A DNA stretch of 37,225 nt from Coemansia sp. RSA 1804 (GCA_027578815.1 JANBTH010000094.1:1-37225); one strand, 5' to 3'. Shown: positions 22,143 to 31,751, counted from the stretch's first letter. Numbers and translations: made by a program. Notes: generated by a model from the letters alone, not told the origin.

Positions 22143-22661
22143 GCCCCCTCTCACTCGCCCTGTTTCTCTAGCTGTTTGTCCACCGAGTATTACACCAATG
22201 TTCAATAGGGGATGGAAAGGATTATATTTTTATAATAAAAATGGCAGTACGCTTTTGGTGAAAGAATGGAATCTATGGTGCGGGGGAAGGAAGATGTTGC
22301 AACGTGAGCAGGATAAAAGTGCGTGGTTTCCAAAAATATATAAAATACAGCGCAAACATTTGCAGTCTACTGCTGAATTGTACTGTTTGTTGGGAGAAAA
22401 TAATGGAGAACGACCCTAAAAAGACTGTATGCATTCTGGACATGACGGGATATATAGCGTATATCCCGGGCAAAACCAAGAATTTAGCAACACCAGCAGC
22501 AACGCGTGTTGTGTAGTTTTTTTTTCATTTTTGGATTCCATTGCATTCTTCTAAACCTTTTCACATTATTTTTTGTAATTTATCTAACCGCGCTGTGATA
22601 ATATTGAAAACCAGTTTACAAGCCTAACAAAAAGACATTGAAAGTGTAGTACGATCAAGAG
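22143..22661. other. intergenic and promoter region upstream of the LPMO-like gene
   Basis: No gene is seen. A TATATAAA box lies at about 22338-22345. A perfect inverted repeat occupies 22446-22468 (separate entry). A T-rich tract at about 22515-22580 precedes the start codon. Confidence 0.5.
22446..22468. promoter_or_regulatory. perfect inverted repeat in the LPMO-like promoter
   Basis: Arms CGGGATATA and TATATCCCG are perfect complements separated by 5 bases. The ends present CGG and CCG triplets in inverted orientation, the kind of half-site bound by Zn2Cys6 fungal transcription factors. It lies 194 bp before the ATG at 22662. Its role is inferred only from form and position. Confidence 0.45.
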
Positions 22662-24227
22662 ATGACGGGCGGCATTATTAGCAAAGGCATGCGAAAAGTT
22701 GTTGGGCTGCTGCTGGTTCTGGCCATGGTTGGCAGCATGTGCGGAGCGCAGGTGGAGATGAGGGAGCCGCCGCCACGACGGTCCAAGTTCAGCCGGTTCT
22801 ACATTGCAGGCGACGACGTCGACTACAACATGAAATCGCCGTTGGGCGGCAAGATCAGCTACCCGTGCCGCAACGCCGCACCGGGCGCGGTGCAGGGCAC
22901 GCTGGTGGCGGGCCAGGACCTGAAGGTGTTCTTCGACGGAGCGGCCACAAGACAGGGCGGCGACTGCCAGTTTGCCATCTCGTACGACAACGGGACAAGC
23001 TTTGCGGTGATCTGGGACAAGCTGGACAACTGCTTCCTCGACACCGTCAATGGCGGGTACCAGGTCCCGGTTCCCGATCGGCTGCCGGCGGCAAAGAGCG
23101 CGGTGTTTGCGTGGGCGTGGATCCCGAGGATCGGGACCCGTGCGTACTACATGAACTGCGCGGACGTGCGGATTGAGAACTACGGGAAGCAGCAGGCCTA
23201 CATTGGCAAGGAGCTGCTTGTGGTCAACGTGCCCGGGAAGCCGACACTCGGGATAGGAAAGTCGTTGGAGCACGACAGTCTGTCGTCGATGCTTGACGGG
23301 CGTCCGCAGATAACCGTTGGCGAGCCCGCCGAGCCAGCCGAGACCGCGAGTGCTCAGAAGGAGGGCGGGGACGACGACACTGCCAGCGTTGCTGAGGAGA
23401 ACGGCGACGACACAAAGTCGCAGGAAGACAGCAGCGAGACGGAATCCTCGGGCGCGGTGATCCTGTATCTGTCGGAAAGCACGACAACCTCGACGGAGGT
23501 GGTGTACATGACCGAGTACATGACCGAGGACGACACAGACTTTAACGCGCTGTACACGTATGGCGCGGGGATCCAGACCCGAGGCCAGCTGACGACGACG
23601 CTGGGCCCCTACGCAAAGCCCCTGTTTGGCACCAACGTGGGTCTTACCATCGAGCCCGATTCCTCGGCTGAAACCACCAGCAGTGGCGCGGTAGCTCCGC
23701 TGTCGTTCACCGATGATCTGGGATCGCCGTGGCCCACCGGGAGCGCAAAATGGACGGGCACCGGGACGCAGGACTACATAGCGCCATCGCTGCCCGGCCC
23801 GCAGCCCTCGTCGCCATCGAGCAGCGTGGATATCCTGCTGGCCTCCAGCACGGCGTCGGGCATTCCAGACACCACGTACCCGGCCGGCACGCCGCTGTTC
23901 TCGGCGGCCCTGCACTTGGACAACCATGGCGACGCCAGCCGCACGGATCCGCCGCTGCCTGCGGACTCTGGCGCGGCGGTGCCTGGCATGACTGCGGCTA
24001 ATGCGGTGACCACCAACCGGCCGTCCTACGGAAGCGTCACCGACAAGGCCAACAAGGCGATGCTCAACCATGTCCACGCATCGGCTGCTGGTGAGCAAGC
24101 AGCTGAAGCGACCCCGCATGCAACCACGCTGTTTAGCACGGTTACCAAGGATGGGAAGCCGATGCTCCAGGTGGTGGTTTCGATGGACTCGTCGGCGATC
24201 CCAGAGAGCCTGACCATAGCCTACTAA
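22662..24227 (+). CDS. secreted AA11-like LPMO-fold protein lacking the histidine brace
   Basis: Single-exon, 521 aa. A signal peptide spans 1-29; a second in-frame ATG (residue 10) would give an even more compact one. The next ~170 residues match the fungal chitin-active AA11-type LPMO fold: DYNMKSPLGG, then GGDCQFAISYDNGTSF, NCFL, VFAWAWIPRIGTRAYYMNCA, with paired Cys at 69, 102, 124 and 166. Active relatives begin the mature chain with His and carry a second His just before the Gly-Gly-x-Cys-Gln motif; the two bind copper. Here the mature N-terminus is Gln30 (GAQVEM) and the second position is Arg97 (ATRQGGDCQ). Oxidative chitin cleavage is therefore unlikely, and the protein may bind chitin or another glycan, or be structural. 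The C-terminal 300 residues are Ser/Thr/Pro/Gly-rich, probably O-glycosylated. There is no GPI tail. Confidence 0.8.
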   Translation: MTGGIISKGMRKVVGLLLVLAMVGSMCGAQVEMREPPPRRSKFSRFYIAGDDVDYNMKSPLGGKISYPCRNAAPGAVQGTLVAGQDLKVFFDGAATRQGGDCQFAISYDNGTSFAVIWDKLDNCFLDTVNGGYQVPVPDRLPAAKSAVFAWAWIPRIGTRAYYMNCADVRIENYGKQQAYIGKELLVVNVPGKPTLGIGKSLEHDSLSSMLDGRPQITVGEPAEPAETASAQKEGGDDDTASVAEENGDDTKSQEDSSETESSGAVILYLSESTTTSTEVVYMTEYMTEDDTDFNALYTYGAGIQTRGQLTTTLGPYAKPLFGTNVGLTIEPDSSAETTSSGAVAPLSFTDDLGSPWPTGSAKWTGTGTQDYIAPSLPGPQPSSPSSSVDILLASSTASGIPDTTYPAGTPLFSAALHLDNHGDASRTDPPLPADSGAAVPGMTAANAVTTNRPSYGSVTDKANKAMLNHVHASAAGEQAAEATPHATTLFSTVTKDGKPMLQVVVSMDSSAIPESLTIAY

Positions 24228-24375
24228 GAGCGATGACCTTGGCAGCCTTATTGCTTTCGAGAGATCTATTTTTCTATATCTTCTATTCGCACTTCCTATC
24301 CATATTTTTTTCCATAAGATGATAATGCCAAGGAAAGAGAGAACAGGTATTGCTTCCTTGCCACATGAATTGCAC

Positions 24376-25833
24376 TTATCTTCCAGACGATGTGATCTTC
24401 TCAACGTTGGGCCTGTTCAGCGAGTCCTTGGACGGCGGCGTAAACGGGATCGGGGTATCGTCGACGCCGGCGGGAAACACAGCCATGGCCTTGTATATGC
24501 GGCCCATGCTGAAGGGGTCAGTCAGGCGCTTGTACCGGTCGACGAGATCGGTCTGCAGCGGCTTGTTATCGCCAACGGAGCGAAGAAGCTGGTCGAGGCG
24601 GGACTGGATGCCCATTGCGTGCAAGAAGGCGCCCTGCTCGATGGGACCGAAGCAGCGGGCCGTGTCCTTGGCGGCGTACCGCAGGTAGCTGAAGTCGACA
24701 TCGGCGGTCAGGTCCATCGAGCCGGGCGCGTCCAGCGGGTTGGCGAAGCTGTGTGCCCTGACGCCGCGGAACGTATCGCCCTGCGTCCAGTCCTGGCCGT
24801 AATCGACCACCAGCGCCATGCCACGCCTGCTGGTGATCCACGCGGCCAGCTGCGCCATTATGCGCGCAGCCTCGGGACACACCTCGATGTGGTCGCCCCT
24901 GCTGAACCGCGAGGCATACGCGCTGTCGCGCAGCAGCATGGCAGCGCTGGCGGTGACGCTGCGGGACTTGACGAATCTGAACGCGGTGGACGAGGCAGAT
25001 CCAGCCAATGCAGTGTTGTTGTTGTTGTTGTTGTTGTTCTTTGGCGCAACGTCCACCAGGATCTCGCTCCAGTGGCCGTCGTGGCGCTTCTCGAACCGGT
25101 GGATGGGAAGCGCATCAAAGAACTCGTGCGCCATCACCATGGGAGCGGGGGCGGCGGCCATGTCGATTTCCTCGAGCAGATCGTGCCACCTGACGGGAAT
25201 CCCGGCATGCCGGGACACGGCCTCAACGGGAGCATCCGCCGCACCAACAGAACCCGCACCCGCACCAGTCTCTGTGGGGCCGCAGAGCCGGTCGCGCTGG
25301 ATCCTGCGCAGCTCGGGGCTGCGCTCGACCAGATGCACCGCCCGAATGGAGGCAAAGAACCGGGGGAACCTGCGCGCAACACGCAGCACATCGTCCACAA
25401 GCGTGCCGCGCCCGGGGCCCAGCTCAACAAACACGGTGTCCGCGGGACTGCCGAGCATCTGCCAATGCAGCACGTACCAGACCGCCATGATCTCGCCGAA
25501 CATCTGGCTGATCTCGGGCGACGTTACAAAGTCGCCGTCTCCGCCGATCGCCTGGCCCCGCGTGTAGTACCCGCCCACGGGGCTGGTCAGCGATAGTTGC
25601 ATGTACTTGGCGAGCGTCATCGGTCCCGTTGCCACGATTATGTCCCGGATGTGCTTGCACAGCGCGGCGCTGTTGCTCGATACCGTGGACGGCGGCTCCT
25701 TTGGGCCATCGCTCGTGCTGCCGCCGTAGTATCGGGAAGACAGAGTCCCCTGGGCGTGTGGGCGGATCCGTGGCCCCGCAAGAGAACGCACATGCCAGCT
25801 GGATAGCGCATGCCGTGATCCGGTACAGATCAT
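24376..25833 (-). CDS. NDUFAF7: NDUFAF7/MidA, mitochondrial protein arginine methyltransferase for complex I
   Basis: Single-exon, 485 aa. The family symmetrically dimethylates an arginine of complex I subunit NDUFS2 early in assembly, in the mitochondrial matrix. The N-terminal ~50 residues are basic and Ser-rich (RHALSSWHVRSLAGPRIRPH), consistent with a targeting presequence. Family blocks are PMTLAKYMQL, GGDGDFVTSPEISQMFGE (97-114), the SAM-binding VELGPGRGTL (136-145), MAHEFFDALPIHRFE, and VVDYG (342-346). A run of eight Asn (266-273), coded by an AAC repeat, interrupts a loop. Its presence implies the organism keeps respiratory complex I. The gene converges on the LPMO-like gene, with 148 bp between stops. 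Confidence 0.94.
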   Translation of the reverse strand: MICTGSRHALSSWHVRSLAGPRIRPHAQGTLSSRYYGGSTSDGPKEPPSTVSSNSAALCKHIRDIIVATGPMTLAKYMQLSLTSPVGGYYTRGQAIGGDGDFVTSPEISQMFGEIMAVWYVLHWQMLGSPADTVFVELGPGRGTLVDDVLRVARRFPRFFASIRAVHLVERSPELRRIQRDRLCGPTETGAGAGSVGAADAPVEAVSRHAGIPVRWHDLLEEIDMAAAPAPMVMAHEFFDALPIHRFEKRHDGHWSEILVDVAPKNNNNNNNNTALAGSASSTAFRFVKSRSVTASAAMLLRDSAYASRFSRGDHIEVCPEAARIMAQLAAWITSRRGMALVVDYGQDWTQGDTFRGVRAHSFANPLDAPGSMDLTADVDFSYLRYAAKDTARCFGPIEQGAFLHAMGIQSRLDQLLRSVGDNKPLQTDLVDRYKRLTDPFSMGRIYKAMAVFPAGVDDTPIPFTPPSKDSLNRPNVEKITSSGR

Positions 25834-26016
25834 GCTTTGTGAGGAGAGAACAGGCGGGTTGAGCTGAAATAGAGGTGCTATTTTACAAGTAGAAAATATC
25901 TGAAGTAGAGGAGAAAAAAAAAAAAGATAAAGAGAAAGAAATGCTCAATCAGATCTGCGGCACAGTGAGAGAAAGTAAAAAAACTCTATTGCTCATGCAC
26001 TAACGCGTTCATCCAA

Positions 26017-27126
26017 CTAAAACCGGAACCCAAGGATGTCGTCAATAAGCTCCTGGCTACTATGGTTGCCATAGGTTGAAGGGCCGCCGCGCTTTGCAGC
26101 AGCATCGGCAGAAGCAACAGCAGAAGCGGATGGCTTCGCCAGGGAAGAAGAAAGCGGGCCAGCAAAGGCCGACAGCGGGGCAAACACATCGACGTCGCGT
26201 TCCAGAAAGCTGGTGATCTCGCGGATGGACGCCGAAACATCGTCGACGGGCACTGCTGTGGAGGCAACGCCAGACTCCAGCGCCTTGCTGGAGGCGCCAA
26301 GCAGCGACAGCGACTGCGGCTGCAGCTGGCCACGCCGGCTCGCAATGCCCGTGCTGCGTCTGGAGACAGCGTCGCCGAGATCCAGACCGAGATCAAGACC
26401 GAGATCAAGGTCAAGACCAGTGGAGGCACCGCTCGTCTCGCCTGCATCCGGCGGCCCATCGGACGCCGGGCTCAGAGGCCCCGGTGTCTGCCGGTTGCTG
26501 CGTTCGGTGTGGTGCGGAAGCCGGCGCATCGCCATCGCCACCTCCTTGGGCAGGAGCTCGGGCATCAGCAGCGACTGCGGGGCCGCAGACGCCGACCCGG
26601 CGGCCACCATCCACGGATGCGCGTGGAGCGCATCACCACGCCGCGCCGCCGTCCCCACACCAACATCAACCCCAGAATCAGCACCAGCATCAGAACCCCC
26701 ACGACTGCGCTTCGCAGAGGAGGCACCGTCCGCGTCCGCGTCCTCAGTCCTCCTCTTCGTTCTCGCTGCCTGCACCATTGCATCCATCTTCTCCGCCACA
26801 CGCAGCGCTCTCCGCCGCCTTGCCCGCTCCACGCGTGCGCGGCGGTCAATCTCAGGACACCGCCAGACACTGTCGCCCTCCGCATCCTCCTGCCTGGCCA
26901 TTCTGCTGCCGCCGCCACCGTTGGCTGTAGACCGACGGGGGTCGTCCGCACAGAGCGGCGCCCACACGTTGAATACCGCGTCATCGTCATTGTCATCATC
27001 ATCGTTATTATCATTGGCGTCCGCAGCACCACCGCGCCATACCTTCCTCCCGCCAGGCAACACCGGTAACGCCGGCGGCAGTAGCTGGCAGCAGCTCAGC
27101 AGTGTTGTTCTTCGACACGGAAGCAT
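26017..27126 (-). CDS. unrecognised charged protein with LDLxLxLDL repeats (369 aa)
   Basis: An uninterrupted 369-aa minus-strand frame starts at ATG 27126. I do not recognise the family. The first 34 residues are basic, hydrophobic and free of acidic residues (MLPCRRTTLLSCCQLLPPAL), which could be a mitochondrial presequence or a wrongly placed start. Next come an acidic Asp/Asn run, a basic helix-like segment rich in Arg (RRARVERARRRRALR), and KRRTED and AKRSRGG, which resemble nuclear signals. A repeat LDLDLGLDLGLDLG, coded by 12-bp tandem units, lies near residues 237-250. The last ~80 residues (ASIREITSFLERDVDVF and the terminal SQELIDDILGFRF) look the most protein-like. Long antisense ORFs overlap it but have no family features. 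A nuclear regulatory protein is possible, not shown. Confidence 0.6.
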   Translation of the reverse strand: MLPCRRTTLLSCCQLLPPALPVLPGGRKVWRGGAADANDNNDDDDNDDDAVFNVWAPLCADDPRRSTANGGGGSRMARQEDAEGDSVWRCPEIDRRARVERARRRRALRVAEKMDAMVQAARTKRRTEDADADGASSAKRSRGGSDAGADSGVDVGVGTAARRGDALHAHPWMVAAGSASAAPQSLLMPELLPKEVAMAMRRLPHHTERSNRQTPGPLSPASDGPPDAGETSGASTGLDLDLGLDLGLDLGDAVSRRSTGIASRRGQLQPQSLSLLGASSKALESGVASTAVPVDDVSASIREITSFLERDVDVFAPLSAFAGPLSSSLAKPSASAVASADAAAKRGGPSTYGNHSSQELIDDILGFRF

Positions 27127-27637
27127 AGATGTGACACGGTAAGTGGGAAAGGAATGTCTTTGTGCGTGCGTTTAGCTACGTAACCTACCAAACCAACCAA
27201 CCTCCGTTCCCTTGCGCGCGCTCTCTCTTCCTCACCCACACCTCGAATGAGCCAGGACGCGAATGCTGCGTGAACAAAGACTAAATGAGAAATAAATAGC
27301 GCGAAAATTACAACAGTAGAAAAAGAGTCAGAGAAGCAACGCGTGCGTGGAGGAGATGACAATGAATAAGAAAGAGAACAGAAAAGCCGACGCAAGTAAC
27401 ATTTAAACTCTCCAGACAAATAATACGCTGATAGCTTAATCCGCAGACGAGGATCCCGCAGCCCCAGTAACCATTCAAGGCTGCAACGCGAAAAAAGAGA
27501 AGAACAAAAAGATAATCCAGGCATCAAGATGGAACATTGTTGGGAAAAACAAGCTCAGGTTTCAGAAAAGAGAAAGAAAAAAGATAGAGAGAAGAAAAGG
27601 AGCTGTGGATCATTTTGCCACCTAGCTCTTTTTCCTC
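27127..27637. other. intergenic region between the 369-aa gene and PABP
   Basis: No gene is seen. Both flanking genes run leftward, so this holds the promoter of the 369-aa gene and the 3' flank of PABP. A/G-rich stretches near 27555-27605 read as CT-rich on the minus strand and belong to the PABP 3' end. Confidence 0.45.
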
Positions 27638-29747
27638 TTACTTGGTCTCGGCGGCATCATCGTCGTCGGGACCCTCGTCATTCAGCACCTCAACGGCCTC
27701 GGCAATCTTCGCCTTCAGCGCATCGGCGTTCTCGAGCAAATGGAGCAGCTCACCGTTGTCCATCTCGAGCAGCATACCCGTGATCTTGCCGGCCTTGTCC
27801 TCGTCATGGGCGGCAATCAGCGGGTAGAGCGCGTTGCCCAGCATCTGCTTCTGGTCCTCCTCGGGCGCTGCAGCAAGAGCTGCTGCCGTAAGGAGCACAG
27901 CGGGCGCGCCGTTCTCGGCATCGGGAGCAGCGGCCGCCGTAGCTGCTGGCGCATCGGCCGACTGCTGCCCGTCCTGCGCCTGCGTCGGCGTCTGCTGCGA
28001 GGCGCGCGGGTTGCTGCGGTAGCTACCGCCGCCGCGTCCACCGCTGCCGCCGGCTCCACCGCGTCCTGCAAACCCACCGCGCGCGCCGAGCTGGCGCGGA
28101 TTGCGCGGCCGCATCTGGCGCGCACCGTTGGGAACCGGGTACTGCGGCACCGAGTACTGTCCGGGCGCGATCTGGTACTGCGGGGGCACCGGAGGCTGAG
28201 CGCCCTGCCAGCGCACGGGGCGCGGAGCTGGGTACGCGCCGCGCGGGGCACCGTATCCGGGAGCATAGTACATAGGCGCGCCGTAGACCGGGGCACCCAT
28301 GGGCGCGCCATGCCACTGACGCTTGGTGGCCTCGATCTGCTGGCGCCGCTGGTCGCTACGCTGTGCAAGCGCCACGTACAGAGGCTTGGATGCAAGCATG
28401 CGGCCGTTCATCTCGGCAATGGCCTTGGTGGCCTCCTCGGGCGAGCTGAAGCAGACGAACCCGAATGCGCGGGACACGCCCTTATCGTCGCGCATCACCT
28501 TGGCGCTGGTGATGGTTCCGTAGGGCGCAAACTCCTGCCGCAGCCTGGCGTCATCCACGTCGGCGTCAAAGTTCTTGACATACAGGTTGACGCCCTGGTA
28601 CTTGCTGAGCCGCTCCATCTTGGCCTGCTCGTATTGTCTGCGCAGCTCCTCGTTGCGCTCGGCCTTCTTCTGCGCGCGCGACACAAACAGCTTCTGGCCA
28701 TTGTGCTCGGTATCATGGAGCTCCTCCACGGCCTTGCGTGCCGCGTCGTGGTCCTCAAAGTTGACAAACCCGAATCCACGCGACGTGCCGTCATCGCCAC
28801 GCTGCACAATCGCCGACGTGATGGCGCCGTGCTTGCTGAACATCTCGCGCAGCGCATCGTTGTCGACGCTCTCATCCAGGTTCTTCACGTACACGTTGGT
28901 GAACTTGGACTTTTGCTCCTCGATGTGCGACAGCCGCTCGTGCCGTGGCAGGTGGAATCCCACGTACACCTTGCTGTCGTTGAGCAGCATCCCGTTGACA
29001 TTCTCAATCGCCTGCTCTGCCGCCTCGCGCGTCTCGTAATGCACAAACCCGAATCCGCGCGGCTTCCCGTGCTCGTCCACCGCCACCTTGCAGCTCATGA
29101 TCGGCCCAAACGCTGCAAACGTGTCGTGCAGCGCCTTGTTGTCAATCGAGTCGTCCAGGTTCTTGATGAAGATGTTTCCGGATCCCGACTTGCGCAGCGT
29201 AGGGTCCCGCTGCGACCACATGATACGGCACGGACGTCCCTTGATCTCCGTGTAGTTCAGAGTGTTCAGCGCCTGCTCGCCTACTGATTGAGCTCCAGCC
29301 GTTCAGTCACCCGAGCATGAAAGAAAAACAAAAATTGGCCTTACTTCATTAGTACCCATTGCAGAATGATTGTTCTGTCCCGCTGGCTTTTCCATCAGTT
29401 CAGCTCTACTTACCGTGCGCATGGTTGTGGTAGTTCACGTACGCGTAGCGCAGACTGCGACGGGTGATGGCATCGCGGCACACGCGGATGCTTGCCACCG
29501 GTCCAATCATGTTGAACAGCTCAAAGAGCACCGCCTCCGTCACCGACTCCTCAAGCTCGCCCACGTACAGCGATGCGTTGGGGAATGGTGCAGTGCTCGC
29601 CGAAGTTCCAACCACACCGGCCTCGGCTGCTGGTGCTGGAGCAGCCTGCTGCTCGCTGGCTGCCTCAACAGGTGCTGCCTCGGGTGCTGGCGATGCAGCG
29701 GTTGCTGCTGGTGGTGGTGGGGTCGTGGCAGAAGCGGTATTCGACAT
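27638..29747 (-). CDS. PAB1: cytoplasmic poly(A)-binding protein
   Basis: Two exons (29747-29414 and 29280-27638) encode 658 aa. PABP coats mRNA poly(A) tails and links them to eIF4G and deadenylases, controlling translation and mRNA decay. After an Ala/Pro-rich N-terminus come RRM1 (59-135, SLYVGELEESVTEAVLFELF), RRM2 (147-221, NIFIKNLDDSIDNKALHDTF), RRM3 (240-315) and RRM4 (343-418). A Pro/Tyr/Gly linker with RGG repeats (about 510-531) follows, then an MLLE/PABC domain (about 576-645) containing KITGMLLEMD, which binds PAM2 peptides. The start is the ATG at 29747; the frame extends 4 codons upstream only through a TTG. RNP1 of RRM1 reads LRYAYVNY, with Arg100 where other PABPs have Gly. 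The 5' leader is rich in A and CU tracts, which could allow self-regulation as in other PABP mRNAs. Confidence 0.96.
29281..29413 (-). other. intron of the PABP gene
   Basis: 133-bp GT-AG intron on the minus strand. Donor CACG|GTAAGT, acceptor CAGTAG|GCGAG. It interrupts RRM1 in phase 1. Splicing restores HAHGEQALNTLNYTEIKG, which is the expected RRM1 sequence. Confidence 0.93.
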
Positions 29748-30624
29748 TTTTTCTTTCAACTTTCAAACAAAAGAGTAGAAAAAGTAGAAGAAAGAAAGAG
29801 GAAGGGTGGTGGGGGCTTATTTAGGTTTTTCTGTTAGTTTTTTATATATGAAAAAGGGTTAGATTGGTTTTTTTTATTTTCTTCTCCTTGCTTTTCCAAA
29901 GTTGATTCACGAGAAGATTAGAAATAAAAAAGGTGAACTCCAATGTAACTCTTGCCTGGAAAAAAAAATTTTATGTTTTTTATATAATATGAAAAATGGT
30001 TTTTTTTTGTTTTATGAAGGAAAGAAGATAAAAGTTGGGTGGGTAGACATTTTTTCCCCTGTTTTAATTTTTTTCTTCACCTCTACTTCAACGCCAGTGA
30101 AAAAGGGAAAAGTCTCCCAACATTTTTTTTGCCCATTTTGCGCAGAAAACCTCTTTTTACGTTGCTGCTTTTTGACATTGCCGTCTCACTGCTTGCCGCG
30201 CCGCGCTTTCGTTTCTGGGTGTGTGATTTTTGGCGTGTGGCCATCGTTTCCTACCTTCCCCCATGTCCAATTGCTTTTTTGCTGGGCCATTTAGAAAACG
30301 CACACACCGCCCCAGGATAGAGAAAGAAGAAAAGAAAATTTTCCCTGATCTGCGGCGGTGATCACGCTGTTGGGATTAGTCTGTATTAAGTGTTGGTTGG
30401 TCTGACTGATTAGGCGCTGCTGCGCACTCCCTTCCTTCTTGCCGGTCTTTGGTCTCAGGAGCTAGCTGTGGCTGTCTGAACATCTGAGCCCCGTCAAACC
30501 GTCGAATCTACGCGACACACACAAACACTTTGATACGTCTGTTTTAGTCCATGCATCCAGGAAATAGAAAAATATAGCTACACATTGCTTGCTGGCTCAG
30601 CCTGCTACTGTATGCTCCAACACC
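29748..30624. other. PABP upstream region and UBE2W-like 3' flank
   Basis: No gene was recognised on either strand. Read on the minus strand, the first 150 bases above the PABP start are A-rich plus a long CU tract (the 5' leader). Further out are homopolymer A/T runs and a GC-richer patch at 30180-30260. Confidence 0.45.
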
Positions 30625-31219
30625 TCATGACGTACCATCGAATATCCACATCGTTTCCTTGGGCGAGGACTTTGCCTGCTGCACGTATACCTCGTCTCTG
30701 CTCGGTTTCTCCTACACCGTATAAATGATAAACAAAGAAATGACACTCTTTATCGTGCATTATTTAGAAATACATCTCCAATGCGCATCATTTAGAAAGA
30801 AGCTTTAAACGTATAACACACCTAGCATTCTCCATATTAAAGACGTGGATTAAACTTGCCTTTTTCTCGCAACTAGATAGCATCGAAAGAACCGACTGGC
30901 ATATAGCGTCCACGGTCAGAACGGGGCACCAGTACTTGTACAGAATGCTCAGACATATGTGTCCGTTGCTATATACATGCGGGTGTACCGGCGGGTCGCC
31001 AGAAAACGTCACCACCGGCGACTCTAGTGGATACTCGTCGGGAAACTCAAACAGCAGCATGTACTCCTCGCCCTCGTATAACGTTCCCTCAACCCCCCGA
31101 ATCCTAACCACCCATCTGTCAATGTTGTCTGTTGCATCCAGGGATATGTTTTCTGACTGTCCTTTCTTTAGCTGTCGCAGTTCGCGGAGCAGTCGTTTGG
31201 TGCGCATTGGTGATGACAT
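30625..31219 (-). CDS. UBE2W-like ubiquitin-conjugating enzyme (E2)
   Basis: Two exons (31219-30860 and 30711-30625) give 148 aa, against 151 for human UBE2W. The family attaches ubiquitin to the alpha-amino group of protein N-termini rather than to lysine. The UBC fold runs from LLRELRQLKKG (10-20) through GTLYEGEEYMLLFEFPDEYP and VHPHVYSNGHICLSIL, with catalytic Cys89. The usual E2 HPN triad reads HPH, as in UBE2W. The second exon supplies the C-terminal EKPSRDEVYVQ and KETMWIFDG, matching the position of the UBE2W tail with no gap. Without splicing the frame would read into an unrelated tail. The E2 is divergent from SCAI, with 532 bp between start codons. Confidence 0.9.
30712..30859 (-). 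other. GC-AG intron of the UBE2W-like gene
   Basis: 148-bp intron on the minus strand. Donor AAAAAG|GCAAGT (GC instead of GT, otherwise a perfect match to the donor consensus), acceptor GGTGTAG|GAGAAA, phase 0. No GT donor nearby keeps the frame and the conserved tail. Confidence 0.85.
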
Positions 31220-31751
31220 TGCGTTTTGTCGTGTTAATGGAGTGTAGCTGGGATATTACAAATACAATAATTTGAAAGAAAGAAACAAGAAAATCAGAGT
31301 AAAAAGAGGGTGTTGATATATGCGTATGTTCTTCCAATACTTGACGTACCCAATGCATACAAGGAGACAGGTAACCTAGATTATGAAACCATGGAAATGT
31401 CTGGACTGCAGAAACCAGCAGCCATTGTAGCATTTTGAATCGATAATATGAAAAGTGAATATGGCGATCAAACAGACACGTATTGCATCAAAGCGTATTC
31501 AAAACATTTCCCTTGTGATGGTTGTTTGTCTGATAAATGAATGACCTGTTCTTTGATGCATGTCTGAAACGGAAGCATTGATTTTTTTGTTTTCGTTAAT
31601 AATGTGTTTTTATGCATTTACTCTTTTATATTCATTTCCAATTTTGTATTCTAAAGCGAGACAGTCTAGCACCTTTTGGTCTCAACCCCCCCCCTTTATT
31701 TGCTTGCTTATTTAATAGCTTGCCTGCTACATTCCTCCCATCAGCGCATAA
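31220..31751. other. divergent promoter region between UBE2W-like and SCAI
   Basis: No gene is seen. AT-rich, with a run of nine C at about 31686-31694 close to the SCAI start. The region presumably drives both genes in opposite directions. Confidence 0.5.

Noticed and set aside
22584..24404. 606-aa minus-strand ORF opposite the LPMO-like gene
   Set aside because: It has no recognisable domain, is Arg/His-rich in the way of an antisense shadow of GC-rich codons, and covers a clear secreted-protein gene.
26213..27142. 309-aa plus-strand ORF opposite the 369-aa gene
   Set aside because: Ser/Arg/Pro-rich without motifs. The minus-strand frame is longer and has a coherent layout of charged segments and a conserved-looking C-terminus, though neither strand is proven.
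27740..29287. 515-aa plus-strand ORF opposite PABP
   Set aside because: Mirror of the four RRM coding regions, with no domains of its own.
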